Counted from the first letter of the stretch, positions 10,876-23,322 are shown. The stretch: DNA of 43,180 nucleotides from Clavulina sp. PMI_390 (GCA_015039315.1 WIDE01000169.1:4112-47291), one strand, 5' to 3'. Made by a program: numbers and translations. Notes: generated by a model from the letters alone, not told the origin.

Positions 10876-11745
10876 ATGAAAGCTTGGTGGTATGATATCA
10901 CCACCTCTGCGTGAACCAACCCTTGCAGACAACACCCTAATCTGACCTACCACATATCTCTATTCTCAATTGAAAGGTTCAACGAAGTTTCTTATGCGCA
11001 GAACCCGGATCAACGCCTCCCTCATATGTTCGAGCCCGATCGGCCCGTCTCGCTGGAAGACCTCAAGAAACTCGGCCTTCTCTACTGGCATGTTCCCACG
11101 GAGGACTGGGAGCCTCAGATCAACATCATCGCCAAGGAGCGCGATTACAAGAGCCGTGATCGCATCAGCACTACGAAAGAGGGCTTCGGCGATAATTACG
11201 ACAGCATGCTGAAGATGTTCTTTGAAGAGTTAGTATCAAGTCTCTCGACTGTGATCGGCAAGCCTACACTTTATGCACTATCATGGTGATATCAACTGAA
11301 TTATTTGTTATCGCAAGGCATTTCCATGAAGACGAGGAGATTCGTTATGTGCTCGATGGGTCTGGTTACTTTGACGTCCGCGGTGCGTTGGCCTCCGAAC
11401 TCCTTTTGTCTAGCTTAAAAACTCAAGCTCCCTTTCATCATCTCATCAGATTTCAAGACTGATGAGTGGATTCGTATCTTGGCTGAGCCTGGTGATCTGC
11501 TTGTCGTGCCTGCGGGTATCTATCATCGTTTCACCTTGGACGAGAAGAATGCAGTCGACGTAGTGAGATTATTCCAAGTATGCATTTCAGCTCATTCGAT
11601 TCAGCAGCGAGACTGATAATCTTCCCATTGCTTACTCATTCGTTTGTAGGACGAGCCTCAGTGGAAGCGATACACTCGATCCAAGGAGACGGAATCCGAT
11701 CCATCCCGCCTCCGCTACGTTCGCGAAACCTCTTCACAAGCATGA
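10876..11745 (+). CDS. ADI1: Acireductone dioxygenase, tandem copy 2
   Basis: Exons 10876-10910, 10977-11228, 11318-11382, 11450-11577 and 11650-11745 give 191 aa. All junctions have GT...AG ends and keep phase, and exons 2-5 have exactly the same lengths as in copy 1 (252, 65, 128, 96 nt). The cupin metal ligands are kept in HFHEDEE and IYHRF, so an active methionine-salvage dioxygenase is expected. The N-terminus MKAWWYD is identical to copies 1 and 3, while the C-terminal tail differs (SSQA instead of SSNA). Its own promoter block lies at 10771-10800. Copies have diverged mostly in introns and in surface residues, suggesting separate functional genes and not a recent assembly duplication. 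Confidence 0.9.
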
Positions 11746-12507
11746 GCTGAGTGCCTTCCTGCAAGAAGGATATTGGTTTTACAATAGGCCGTCATGTAAA
11801 TGTAACCTCTTATATCTAGTTGGAACCACGGATGTTTGAGTAAGCTCTCATAAGGATCCCTTAGCAGGTCGCTATGAGGTTTGAAACTCCTAGACACCAC
11901 ATGACAATAATATGCCCTTATGTTGTGAAGAATAACTACCGCCAGCCATGAGGATGGATGCAGGAACGGTGCCTGAAGCTCGGATTCGGGTCGCTCGGGT
12001 TGCGCAGAGGGGCGCCGTCTACCACGTGACCGTCTGCATTCCATCTCCATGTTCCTTTGTCGGCAAGAATTTGAGACTACAGCTATTTGTTTTCTTGCTG
12101 GCATCTTTTAAGCTGCACTTCATGGCGTTGCCGTAAGAGCTTATTTCTACCGCATGCTATCGTCTCTGAGCCCTTCTAAGTGGCAACCCACGCTTCTCAG
12201 CTGAGAAACTCTCATGTGCGCGAAAGGCGTGCTCCCGTCTAACGGCTAGATACCCGGACACCATCACGTATTATTCTATTGAGCTCTCGGCCTCGTGTGA
12301 TGAGGTGATAGTCTTAATAGGTGTGACGGTAGAAGGACGACTTCCTGTGAACCGCTTATCCGCACACAGATTGCCCCTCGGGAGCCCAATACTGTCGCGG
12401 ACGATAGATTGAATCCGATCCGGATGCATATTCTGACGCTTCTAATTAATGAGACGCATTTCCAACATGCTCTGTAATGGGTCTTCGGTGGGTCGGTGAT
12501 GGCGACC
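11746..12507. other. Spacer between ARD copies 2 and 3
   Basis: No gene seen. The first part should hold the 3' untranslated region of copy 2, and the end leads into the promoter block of copy 3. Open frames at 11715-12104 (minus) and 11948-12136 (plus) have no family motifs. Confidence 0.5.
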
Positions 12508-12540
12508 CCGATGCCCTCCCTGTCAGTATTTAGCTCCTCT
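12508..12540 (+). promoter_or_regulatory. Promoter block shared with ARD copy 2
   Basis: CCGATGCCCTCC ... CAGTATTTAGC followed by a CT-rich tract, about 70-100 bp upstream of the copy 3 ATG at 12607. It matches the block upstream of copy 2 in order and spacing, evidence that promoter and gene were duplicated together. Confidence 0.5.
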
Positions 12541-12606
12541 GCTCTCTCCTCTGCAGCATCCCCCTCTATCCCCTCCCCTTCCCATACCCCACGACTCCAG
12601 CTAGCT

Positions 12607-13455
12607 ATGAAAGCTTGGTGGTATGATATCTCTCACGGGTGCCACCATTATATACATCCACCCTAACCTCCACCCTGGATGAACTCGTTTCTCCCCACCG
12701 CCAGGTTCAACGAAGCTTCCTACTCTCAATACCCGGATCAGCGCCTGGCTCACGCCTATCAACCCAACCAACCCGTCTCAGTCGATGAGCTCCGGAGACT
12801 TGGCATTCTCTACTGGTACATACCGACCTCCGGCTGGGAGCCTCAGATCGACTTGATTGCCAGACAACGGGGCTACAAGAACCGCGACAGGCTCAATGCT
12901 GCCAAGGAGAGCCTGGGGGCCAGCTACGAGACTATGTTGAGAATGTTCTTCAACGAGTGAGTCTCAGTTAGGACCCAGTGCTTTTGGCGAACCTGATTGT
13001 CAAGCGCGATGCTGCCGGCATTGGTTTCCCCGCTAGGCATCTGCATGAAGATGAGGAGATCCGTTACGTTATCGGAGGATCTGCATACTTTGACGTTCGC
13101 GGTATGTCGGCCCTCACATTGGATCCCTTCACCTATTTTTTCACTCAAGGCTGCTGATATTACTAGACTTCAAGTCCGACAAATGGATTCGCATCAAGGT
13201 GGAGCCCAACGACCTCATCGTTCTACCCGCGGGACTATACCATCGTTTCACACTGGACAAGAACAACGCCGTTGATCTAATCCGATTATTCAAGGTAGGA
13301 CACTTGTTTCATGACCTCATTCTGTTATCTTTCGGTCTCTCATGTGAATTAAATACCCCTAGGAAGAGCCCAAGTGGATGCCTCACAACCGTTCGCCAGA
13401 GACGGAGACCAATCCCTTCCGTGTCAACTACATTCGTGAAATCTCTTCAAGATAG
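12607..13455 (+). CDS. ADI1: Acireductone dioxygenase, tandem copy 3
   Basis: Exons 12607-12638, 12705-12956, 13037-13101, 13167-13294 and 13363-13455 give 189 aa. Metal ligands remain in HLHEDEE and LYHRF. Differences include [12 protein letters not shown] where copies 1 and 2 have a GSGYFDVRG form, and a shorter C-terminus ending ISSR. Intron positions and phases equal those of the other copies; intron sequences do not resemble each other. All catalytic features are intact, so this is not an evident pseudogene. The gene ends about 200 bp from the convergent Zn2Cys6 transcription factor. Confidence 0.9.
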
Positions 13456-13652
13456 GAGCCGCGACATAGCATATCGATGTACAATAACGATTATCGTGTA
13501 TCAGTAGTATGGATTGGGCGCTAATGTCGTGTATACGGTGACCCCAGTCCAGCCATATGGCGTGAGGGGAGGCGGGCGATCGCCAAAACAACGAATGATA
13601 AGTTTACGGAGGGCAGGTATATAGAGCTCACTAGGAGAGAGCTCCTGGGGCA

Positions 13653-15806
13653 TCACGTTAGGCCACTTAATGCGTGGAGGAGGTCATCTTTGAGTATTCC
13701 CGGGAACCTAGCTGTTGTAACATTATGCGATTGAGGCCGATATCATCAGCAGAAGTCCGTGCTCATGGCTGAGATGTGATTACTCACCCCATGCTGGATA
13801 CCACATGGTCATATCATCAAGAAAATCCAGAAGGGACTCGATAGCTTCACAGTAATCCGTAGATAGCGCTGGGCTTTCTCTCACATCCGGCGCCCGTACC
13901 TCATGCACAAGTACCCGTGTGGCACTCATCACGTGTCGCTACGGCGGAGTGGTTTCAGCTCCAATCTCGAAGATAACGATCACCTTGGGAACTTACCAGG
14001 GCTGGTAGACATGCATGTATGCTGTGGAGGCGTTCACGGCCCCGGACTTTCCTGCAAACGTCCACAAGCGCCCGAGCGCTCCGAATCATTTGGGATCTTG
14101 CATCGGGATCTTTGCCGGATCGTAGGCTGTACAACACGAGGCCACTCCCATATAGCGTTACTTGTGCGAGGAAGATATGCGGGTTGGAGGTGCCAGTTGT
14201 TTCAGAAGGGTCTAAACCTAGGGGCTCGTCAAGAGATGGAATGAAGCTTTCATGGAGGAGGATTTGTGATCGTAATGATTCGTAATCTTCTTCATCGTCG
14301 TCAGACCTATGCTCTGGAAGACACAATCAGTGGAACTCATGTTAGACATGTGAACAGGCGTACCGTAAACCGAAAGAGTAAAATCCGTGACTCTCTCAAA
14401 GAGCTTCGCTGTTGACGCTTTCAGATGTACATCTGATTGCCAAGTCTCACCTGTCTCTCTCTGGATAGTTTTTGGAGACTACATTGACTATAAGAATAAG
14501 CTGGATGTCATAATAAAAGCGAGATTACCTCATTATCTTCATATGCACTCCGCGTTTCTTGCGAATCAATGATCCAACGGTCATCACAGGTTAATGTCCC
14601 GCGAAATCTACACATTGCAGCTTGGACCTGGTCGGTGAGATAGATCGAGCGCGCTAGTCGCATCCGGTCAATTGTTTCTGCTTCATCTCTAGGAGGTCTT
14701 AGCAGGCATTCCACTGGTTGGAATTGACTCTCTGTATCCCGAGCGGAATTACGAGTCAGCCCACATGCTGATGCAAATGGAGCAGCTGCACTCATGACGA
14801 CGAATGCTTCGTTCAGTCGGCGGGTTCTTCCCAAGTAGCATGCAAGTATCATACTCGCCCAGAGGAAGTGAGGAATACGATCGGCGAACATGAGTGCTTC
14901 TTCAAGGAAATGGCGAGTCCGAGACACGAAGTAGGGTTGCAATGATGTAAAGCGACCTCCTGTAGTGCTGCATGCTGCGAGATAGCACGCGTTTCTTAGA
15001 CACGGGTGGATAGATTCAGGGTGAGAAGTGGGTAGGGAGAGGTGGTGGAGGAAATATGGGACGTCCATGAAGAAGTGGAATCGGGAGCGATATGGCAAGA
15101 ACAGCCCGATACTGTAAAGTATGGCTCAAACTTAGTTGGGGCATCAATGCGCATCCAAGAAAACTACGCTTACAGGGTCCGCGACAGCTCGTAAGGCACT
15201 TCGTCACCATTTTCCCAGCGATAAGAGTCCAAATCGAGCTCGATTGCAGCCCGCTCGACAACTGGTGAGTACCCTTCTGTGGTATCGTATCTGAGGATTT
15301 GCCCAATTGGTCCCGCGCGCTCAGACCCATGCGTGGAGTCTTCAATATGAGGATACATAGGGAGCCATGTCGCATGAATTGGCTGTTCCCTATTCATTGC
15401 TCCCAAATATTCGGCCCTATGTAGTAGCCTCTGTGATGCCAAGGACAGATCATGGGTGGCAGCAAGCACGAGTTTATTCACTTTCGTTTCTAGCTCGAGG
15501 GCGCGGCCTTCGAGTAGAGCTGTCATTGACTGACGCTTGGCTCTACCGTTGGCATATCGACACCCTTTTCGGAGGCGCTGACATCGAGAGCAAATTGGCT
15601 TTGAGCCATTGCATTTCTGGAATGACAACACAGAGCAGTGGGGGGAAACGAGAGTTCGCAGGGTATAAAGAGATTCATACAGAGAAAGATAGCAGATGAA
15701 TAGGCGTGTTACTGTCGAGGGTCTCAATTTGGTAAGAGAACGGTCGTCGTTTACGCACCAGCTTATCTCTGCGACATGTAATACACGCATCTCCTTTGCC
15801 CAGCAT
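13653..15806 (-). CDS. Zn2Cys6 fungal transcription factor
   Basis: Seven exons, 15806-15759, 15616-15174, 15111-14529, 14478-14364, 14313-13997, 13938-13788 and 13711-13653, join in phase to 571 aa. The binuclear zinc cluster is split by the first intron: CITCRRDKL from exon 1 and KCNGSKPICSRCQRLRKGC from exon 2 give the full C-x2-C-x6-C-x6-C-x2-C-x6-C pattern starting at residue 8. A likely dimerisation helix follows (about 40-60), then the alpha-helical middle region usual in this class (FFMDVPYFLHHL, acidic DDDEEDYESL segment, C-terminal YCEAIESLLDFLDD). It should act in the nucleus as a DNA-binding regulator; the target is unknown. It converges on the acireductone dioxygenase array. The last exon (20 codons) is less certain; without it the frame stops at 13780. 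Confidence 0.85.
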
Positions 15807-16905
15807 GGCAATAGCCTGAGAGACCTGGTGCAGCCAAGGCTGAGAGGGTGTCAGGGAGCTTGGCGATGAAAAATGACGTTAATTGTGCTATGAATTGTGT
15901 CATGCTTTGGCAAGTCAATATTGCAGAACGTGGGAGCATAATAGGCTGCGGAACAAGAGTTCGTACACTTCGCCCCCGAGATGCATCGGGCCCGCGGTCC
16001 AACGTCCCGCCACCACTACCACCACCGCGGCATTCCAAACTTCCTCCTACTCGTTTGTGATAGCACCCAACTTCCGTAGTATCCTTTGCGACTGTGTAAG
16101 CTAGCTCAGAACCGCTCCATCCGGATGTAGCGAGAGCGAGACGGAGCGCCTTGTGTTTGGATAGTTGGATTCAGCTATCACTTTCGATTGTCCGTTACTT
16201 GGCATTGAGGCGACCCCAAGATCTCATTCGTCTACTGGTACGTACATCTCGGTATCCGTGGTCTACTTACGAGAGATCGGAACCACAGAAGACCGAGGTC
16301 GACAGGATCAGAGGCTGCCATGACCGAGTCGGCGCAGCCACGCCGGTGTTTGACGCAATTGGGCCTATAATTAACCGAAGCTCATTAGCGGTCTTTCAGA
16401 AGGTCATGCTGCAATTTTGTGGCCGTTGCGCGCTTAAACCATGAGTTGGGCAAATCTCGCCCCATGAATGTCAGCCAGAGACCATCCAAGAGTTCATCCA
16501 GTCAGGAATCGTGAAAATACATAGTTTCATGCTGTCCTTAATCATTACTTGAGTGGTATTTAGGCGCATTTCTCTCGATGGACAACCCATGCATCAGTCC
16601 CTCGCAATATTGACCGGTCCCACACGTCCGAAACTCCGGGTGTGCTGTGGCCTCAACGCCAAGTCGCAGAACCTTGCTGTGCCCCATCTGATCACTTCAA
16701 TTCTGCAATTCGATGCCTTGCATGCCAATTTCCTATGCTGAGACCTATATGCCGAGTGGATATTATGCACCTCGTACAAATATGAATAACACCACATGAG
16801 AGGCTTTCTGGTTTACGACACCCTCTTGTTCCTCTTCTCGATATCCACCTTGATTGTCCGTTCCTACTCACAGTTTGTGGCCCTTGACATCCCATACGAT
16901 CTTGA
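15807..16905. other. Intergenic region between transcription factor and sedolisin
   Basis: The upstream regions of two divergent genes. A CCA/CCG-rich tract lies near 16010-16030. Open frames here (for example 16151-16444 and 16594-16797) lack motifs. I see no additional gene. Confidence 0.5.
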
Positions 16906-19241
16906 ATGCGCAACTGTATCTTGCTCGCCAGCGCCACAAGCCTGCTCACCGCCACAATAGCTCTGGCTGCCCCACAACAAACCCACTCCAAGCGGTTCAA
17001 CCACTATACGGTGCACACGGAGCGATCACTGACTCCCCCTGGCTGGAGTCCTCGCGCTTCCCCTGAGCATGCATCGTCAGCTCATGACAGGCGCCAGGCC
17101 GCTGGTTTTGACAATATACTCCTACCGCTTCGCATCAACCTTGCTCAAAACAATGTTGAGGAGGCCGCTGACCATCTGATGGACACATCTCATCCCGAGA
17201 GCCCTAACTATAGCCAGCACTTAACTCCTGAAGAGATCGCACAACTCGTTAGTCCTTCACTTTCAGTGCCGCACGCTAGCATGACGTTGTTGCACGTGTA
17301 ATTTCTCGTCGTGAAGGCAAAATTCACTAACTACCGTTCATTCGTATTTCTCCCTTGCTCCCCGCCACCTATCAATTTAGTTTGCTCCTTCGGACGAGGC
17401 TGTGGACGATGTCCTCACATGGCTTACCGACGCCGGCCTGGACGTCTCACGGGAAGCGAATTATGACTACTTCAAGGGTGCCATCACCGTCACCATCCCT
17501 GTTTCTCATGCCGAAGACCTCCGTGAGTGTGGTTTCTGCGATCTGATTTCGCCCTCTATACAAAGACCTGAACCACCTGTCTGATCTCCCCTCCTCCGCG
17601 TTTCTTCCTCCTTTACACCCATACAAAATTGAAAATAACTTCGCCTCAATTCTTTGCTGCTAGTCAAAACAAACTACGAGATCTATGAACATGGCGCCTT
17701 GGGCACTCCGCACGTAGCTTGCACCTCGTATTCCGTCCCCTCTTCTATTGCACATCACATCGATTTCATTACTCCCACCACGGATTTCGATATCTATATT
17801 CCCAGCACACGGGATGCTAAGCGTGCTATAGCGGCCACAAGTGCGTTGGCTAGGGGCTTGTTCGACCGTCCGAAAGTTGACCCCGAGCATGATCCTCACA
17901 TTGCGGATGACACCTCGATATGTGATAAGGAAATCACCCCTAAATGCATCCGTGAGCTATACGGTATCAACTACTCTCCCACCAAGAATATGCCCAACGG
18001 CCTAGGGGTGGTCAGATTCACCCCAGAGTCGTACATACCCGCGGATCTCGACAAGTTTTTCAACAAGCTCGCCCCCAAACTTGCGGGAAGTCGCCCAACC
18101 ATGAAATCCATTGATGGCGGCAAGCTCATGACCGACTCGGCGGATCGAAAATTCAAAAATAACGGCGAGAGCGACCTCGATCTAGAATACGCAATGGCGC
18201 TCGTTGGCCCTCATCAGACCGTAGACCTCTACCAAACCGGCGATTCCGTGGTTGGGGCAACACTAAACACCTTCCTTGATGCGTTTGATTCCTCGTATTG
18301 CTCCCATAACGATGCAACTATCGATCCATCATATCCAGACTCCAAAGCTGGTGGTTACAAGGGTAATTCTTGCGGTGTATACAAGAACAAGCGGCCCAAA
18401 GTCCTTTTCACCTCATATAGTTACGACGAGCTCCAACTGAGCCCCGCGTACGAGCGCAGACAGTGCCACGAGTACATGAAGTTGAGTCTCAGCGGGACTA
18501 CCTTCGTATTTGCGAGTGGTGATTACGGGGTTGCAGGAAATAATGGGAAGTGTATTGATGTGAAGAATGAGAAATTTTCCGATTCTGGAACAATGGTGAA
18601 TATTATTTTGCTTGTGCCGATTTCCAATCGGAAATAATCGCTTTCGCTCATTATCGACCCTACTTTGTTTGGAACAGTTCAACCCTACATTCCCAGCCAC
18701 TTGCCCATGGGTCCTTGTTGTCGGAGCCACAGAAGTGAAACCAGGAAAGAAAATCACCGACCCTGAGAGTGCCGCCATCCACTCGGGTGGAGGTTTCTCG
18801 AACAACTTCAAGATGCCAAACTACCAGAAGACAGCCGTGGAAAAATACTTTGCCAAGCATAAGCCCTCGTATACTTCGTCACAGTATAATGACTCCAAGA
18901 AGACGCGCGGATACCCCGACATCAGTGCGAATGGAGTTAACTACCTAGTCGCAGTCGACTCTGCGTTTCGGACCATAGACAGCACTTCAGCCTCCGCGGC
19001 CGCCGTTGCTGCCATGTTTGCACTCATCAACAATGAGCGCCATGCCAATGGGAAGAAACCAATCGGGTTCATCAACCATGCGTTGTATGCACACCCGGAA
19101 ATGTTCCACGACATTACTCGTGGCAGGAACAAAGGCTGCGGGACGAAGGGCTTTGAGGCTGTGAGTGGATGGGACCCTGTGACAGGTTTAGGCACACCTA
19201 AGTTCAAGAAGCTCATGAAGTACTTTTCCAACCTACCTTGA
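16906..19241 (+). CDS. Secreted sedolisin protease (peptidase family S53)
   Basis: Exons 16906-17247, 17381-17522, 17664-18595 and 18678-19241 give 659 aa. A signal peptide (MRNCILLASATSLLTATIALA) precedes a pro-kumamolisin activation domain (NYSQHLTPEEIAQL, then FAPSDEAV), and the catalytic domain begins after about residue 200. The Glu-Asp-Ser triad is visible: ESDLDLEYA (about 330-338) and STSAS (Ser about 576), plus the oxyanion Asp in ASGDYGVAG. The calcium site near the end is kept in GWDPVTGLGTP. The enzyme should cleave proteins outside the cell at acidic pH, probably as a tripeptidyl-peptidase-like or endo-sedolisin; activity type cannot be set from sequence. Canonical sedolisins read GTSAS at the active serine, here STSAS, a conservative change. 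Confidence 0.92.
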
Positions 19242-19523
19242 GCCTGCAATTTCCTGTCCCAGGCTTGCCTTCTGGTTTTACGCCCTTTCGTTGCCCATAT
19301 TTGTAACTCACGCGTCATCCATCACGATCATGATTTGCTATCTCCCCCAATGCTCATGCAAACTTGCTCTCGACTTCGAAAATCACTCCATCTTCGCTAT
19401 AGCATGAGTGACGCAGAGGGTTGATGTCGACGACATTAGCTGGGTATAATGATTAGTGCAGAAAAGTAGAGTGAAATCGCGCTGGTAGACACAGAATATC
19501 GGTGCAGGTTCGTCAATCACCAT

Positions 19524-22500
19524 CTAAGTGACAGGGGCAGCCGAAGTCTGGCTTGCTCCTCTCGGCGTTTCCATCCTGTCTGGGGTCCTCATCGGACCTG
19601 ATGGACTTCCAGGACCCTCCATAACGCTGGTTCTGCGCAGGCTCGACCTTAGGCTGGTGCTGCGCCCAGTTCGCTCACGTGGAGCTCCACTTACAGGACC
19701 TTTTTCGTTGACTCCCTCTCCATTGGCAGGTCGTGGGGCTACACCCGCTGAATTTGGCGGATTTGAAGCAAGGTTGATCTGGATCCCGCTGAACTCGCGT
19801 GGAAGCATGACTAGGATGGAATTTGAGTTAAGATGCATGATGCCGCCGAGACTGCCGAGTGCTCACTAGAACGGTCCACTGCCACTGGGAGTCCACCTGG
19901 GAAGGTTGATTCGGAGTAAGAAGTATGCATTCGTAAATCAGCGGTCAGAGTGGGACGGTGACTCACGATGTCGGCCCCGCAACATAAGGACCATGATCAC
20001 CACCTTGCTTAGAGGACCACACTCGCCAGAAAACGAATAGTTGTTCTATCAATCAAAAGAGTCAGTCATTTGATTAATATAGAAAAGACGTAATGGCGTA
20101 CGTTGGGTGTCCCAAGACTGAGACCAATGCCTGAGAACGCACTGACGAGCTCAAACGTTAACCGGAAGAGGTCAAACCATGGAAGGTCAGGATCCATCAT
20201 TTTGCCGCGTTCGATGATAGCAACCAGGAAAATCCCCCAGACAAGCCACCAAATATCTACATGAAGCAGATGCAAATGAGTGGAGCTGAAGACAGCGCAT
20301 GCTAGTTCTCTGACCATTAGCAACCTGTCGACTAGGGTTGGAAGGTGATCAGGGAATGGGACACGAGGTACGAGATGGAGCAACATACTGCATGTGCCAC
20401 TTGAGGTATTTGCTCAACCTCTCTTTATCGCTCAGCACCTTGGACAGATCCGGTTCCTCGTCTTCATCAGGAGGTCCTTCAGGATAGACACCCAGTGATT
20501 GCTCCTCGTACCTGGAGGGGGAAAGCCGTTACTGCGGATTCGTAGACGCGTCATAATAAAGAGCCTACACGTTTGTGGCACGGATACTCATCGCAACCTG
20601 GGATTCAAACAGTTAGACGCCCACTATGCGGAGCAACGTGGTAAGACTAACCGGATAGATAGCGATATACATCATTACCGCACTAACGAGACGACGGGTC
20701 GGTGAAAAGGTAAATAGGCGGCATATGATCACTCACTATAAGAATTGCACGCTGGGAGCAAGAGCCGAAACATTTACAATCGAGATTCCTGAGGCCCGGG
20801 CAGCAAGGCCTTGGAAGAATCCATCGATAATTCGGGTGCCTACAGGCAGCGATTCTGTTACGCTCAGGCCAATATCTTGGTGCGACAAGGGGAAGCGTCA
20901 GGACCGAAAGGGAGGGACCTTATCGAATCACATACTCAGCACCATCCACGACACCCACTCGATCAAACTGAAGATGACGAGAACAATGAACAGGTACCAT
21001 GTCTGATGCGAAGGGAACCTGTGGCCGCATATATCAGTCAATCCGTACGGATATAGGTGTGAGAGTCGTATGACTGACAAATAGAAAAAGCATCTATCAA
21101 AATGTCAGTTCGTTTGGTGTCTGAGAACTAGGCAAATGCAAGAAATCCACAAACCTTCTTGGGTGATCAAGCAGGAATTGAAGGGTGGGCATCAAGGGTG
21201 AGTCATTTCTGATCATCTTGGTCCAGATCCAGCTATAAAGTGATGTCGCATTACGATGGTGTTGGAAAGCTGGTAACCCGACTTACATGACGAAGCGAAG
21301 GCTGTATGCCCAATAAAAGAGGTCATCTCACGGCTCAGAAAAAGATCAGTAAAGGAATTCTCACAAGATGGGCTACGGAAATGGTTAGAGCAATGGGGAT
21401 GCAGGGATGCAAGCAGCACATACCAGCGCATGATTCCCCGCCAAAATTACAAACGACAAGCTTACTATTGGACCACTAAGTGGATGTCAATTCAGGAGCC
21501 AGAGGCTACGAGCTTACGGATTATGATGTAGGCCTTCTGGAAAGGAACCATTCCGCTGAACCAAAGTCAGGCGCCCATGTCGTCAAGGGCATGTGTAGTA
21601 AACTCACGTATCCACAAGTGATAACCCACCACCAGTATATCCTCCAACAACTTGAAACATGGAATACCTAAGGGTGAGTGAGTTGAGCGAGTGGCAACAC
21701 AACACCCACGAAATTCGTACATACCACCATCTCGACACCAGACGAGGCTGCGATTCAAACACCTCACTATATCGAGTGGACAGATACGGCCCAATCAACA
21801 AGAATGAGAACACTTGGGTAAGAATGAAGTACTTTTGAAAGTAGATCTTGTCAATTTATTGGTTCGCATCGAAAGAGAGACGGAACCCACGCCAGCAACC
21901 AAATATCCCAACACCCTCAAAGCCCGATATTCGACTCCGCCAACTTCCTCAAGCTGCTCATCTGTAAGATCATCCGTGTTGAAATTGGAATTTCTTGCAA
22001 CGTCGACCACGGTATGCCCGAAGTATGGTACCTTCTTGGCACCACCAGGAATGTCTTCATCAAGGGTTGTAGTCGGCATCAGGCGCATTGGCGGAGGAGC
22101 GGTGAGAGTGCGCTCTAGTCGAATGCGATATTGCTCAGGCAACACCTTCTGAACAGCCGCACTTGCCAATGTAATGGGGCCGGGTGGTCCACCAAGCCCT
22201 TTCTCTCTTGCTGGGAGCGTGCGGCCGTATCCCGGACGCGGAATGGTGTGGTGGGTGTTGGATCCTAGGAACGTTCAAGCATTAATCGAAGCCATTCGCA
22301 CCAAGGGACGTTAGAAAGGGTAAAAGCGCTAACTTTTTCTTCTAGCTCGTAAATCAGCCGGAGCCTCTGCATAAGTAATACCAACAGGATGAGAAGCTGT
22401 CGTGGGGACAGGGAGAATTTCGAGACCCATTTGGCGAGGAGACTGTGCGACCCAGCGAGCATCAAGGTCGTCAGGCCCTCGGGTAGCTTCAGCTTCATCG

Positions 22501-23322
22501 ATGTTGTCGAGTGTTGCTCGAGGCGTCGGGCCAGTTACTCCAAATTCGGCTACGGGACCAAAGGAGTTCCGGATTGGGCTTGGAGAACCTATTTCTTGCG
22601 CGCCTTCGGCATCTATTGCTGCATTGAATGGTCGGGCAGCGAAAGGTCCTGAAATCCCTTTAGAGTAACGGCGCTGCCTTGGAATATGGCTTATCCCATC
22701 ACTGTTGGGGTTGCCATCGCCAGCACGGGTGAAATAACGGGTCATTGTGCGAGTCAGGCCTAATGATTGAGTCCGCATGACGGCCTCGCAGTGGGCACGG
22801 AAATACCTGGAGGCAGGTGTCAACGATCATCACAATATTCGGAGTTGTACACACCATTTCCGAGCAAGGACCACGATCAGCGATACCATAGTCTACTGAT
22901 ATTGTCAGCAAATTTTGGCTTATGTGGTGGAGGCACAAGCTACTTACAATGTCACCACAGAGCATGAGAACGAGTAGTATAGATTGTTGGAAGGGCGTTG
23001 TAGTCGACAGGTTGACGGTACTAAGTCCAGTCACAGTCATGCTTGAGTAGGTCAAGAACAGTGCGTCGACATAGGCAACCGGATATTTTCCTGTCATACA
23101 TCGAGTGAGGAAAGTGGGTAGAGGTGGAGGTGGAGGACGGAGGAGCGAACCGTTGGCGCCATAGAAGATGCCGCTAGCAATTAGAGGAACAACCGTGAAG
23201 AAGAATAGGTGGATGCGGTAGAAATTGCCCTCCCGGTATATGAATCTCAATAGGGCGTTCCCAGGTAAATCTGCCTCGGTTCGCCAAGTCCCGCCTGCCT
23301 TTTCAGAGACAACAGGAACCAT
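19524..23322 (-). CDS. TRK1: TRK-type potassium transporter
   Basis: A plasma-membrane K+ uptake protein. I trace 22 exons joining in phase to 848 aa: 23322-23151, 23090-22948, 22892-22855, 22806-22334, 22264-21891, 21831-21725, 21667-21608, 21555-21518, 21464-21424, 21372-21365, 21301-21287, 21232-21155, 21093-21079, 21018-20936, 20875-20737, 20682-20652, 20597-20569, 20511-20389, 20285-20102, 20045-19967, 19896-19867, 19810-19524. Four membrane-pore-membrane units are visible: SSMTVTGLSTVNLS, GYTGGGLSLVDTGMVPFQ, the VGTRIIDGFFQ region and FELVSAFSGIGLSLG. Family motifs LLDHPRRCF, FPSHQTW, VYEEQSLGVYP and LRGRHRGLPVAVDR confirm the assignment. The long polar loop after the first unit and the Ser/Pro-rich tail are cytoplasmic. 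Exons 10, 11 and 13 are only 8, 15 and 15 nt. The exon 19 acceptor (20286) has a competitor at 20310. Confidence 0.9.

Noticed and set aside
12607..12704. Possible AT-AG (U12-type) intron after MKAWWYD in the ARD genes, because all copies read GATATC or GATCATC there
   Set aside because: Copies 2 and 3 have ordinary GT donors a few codons later that fit phase exactly, so minor-class splicing is not needed.
20066..20309. GC-AG intron or frame defect in TRK1 exon 19
   Set aside because: Using the acceptor at 20286 gives one continuous exon in phase, with no non-canonical splicing.
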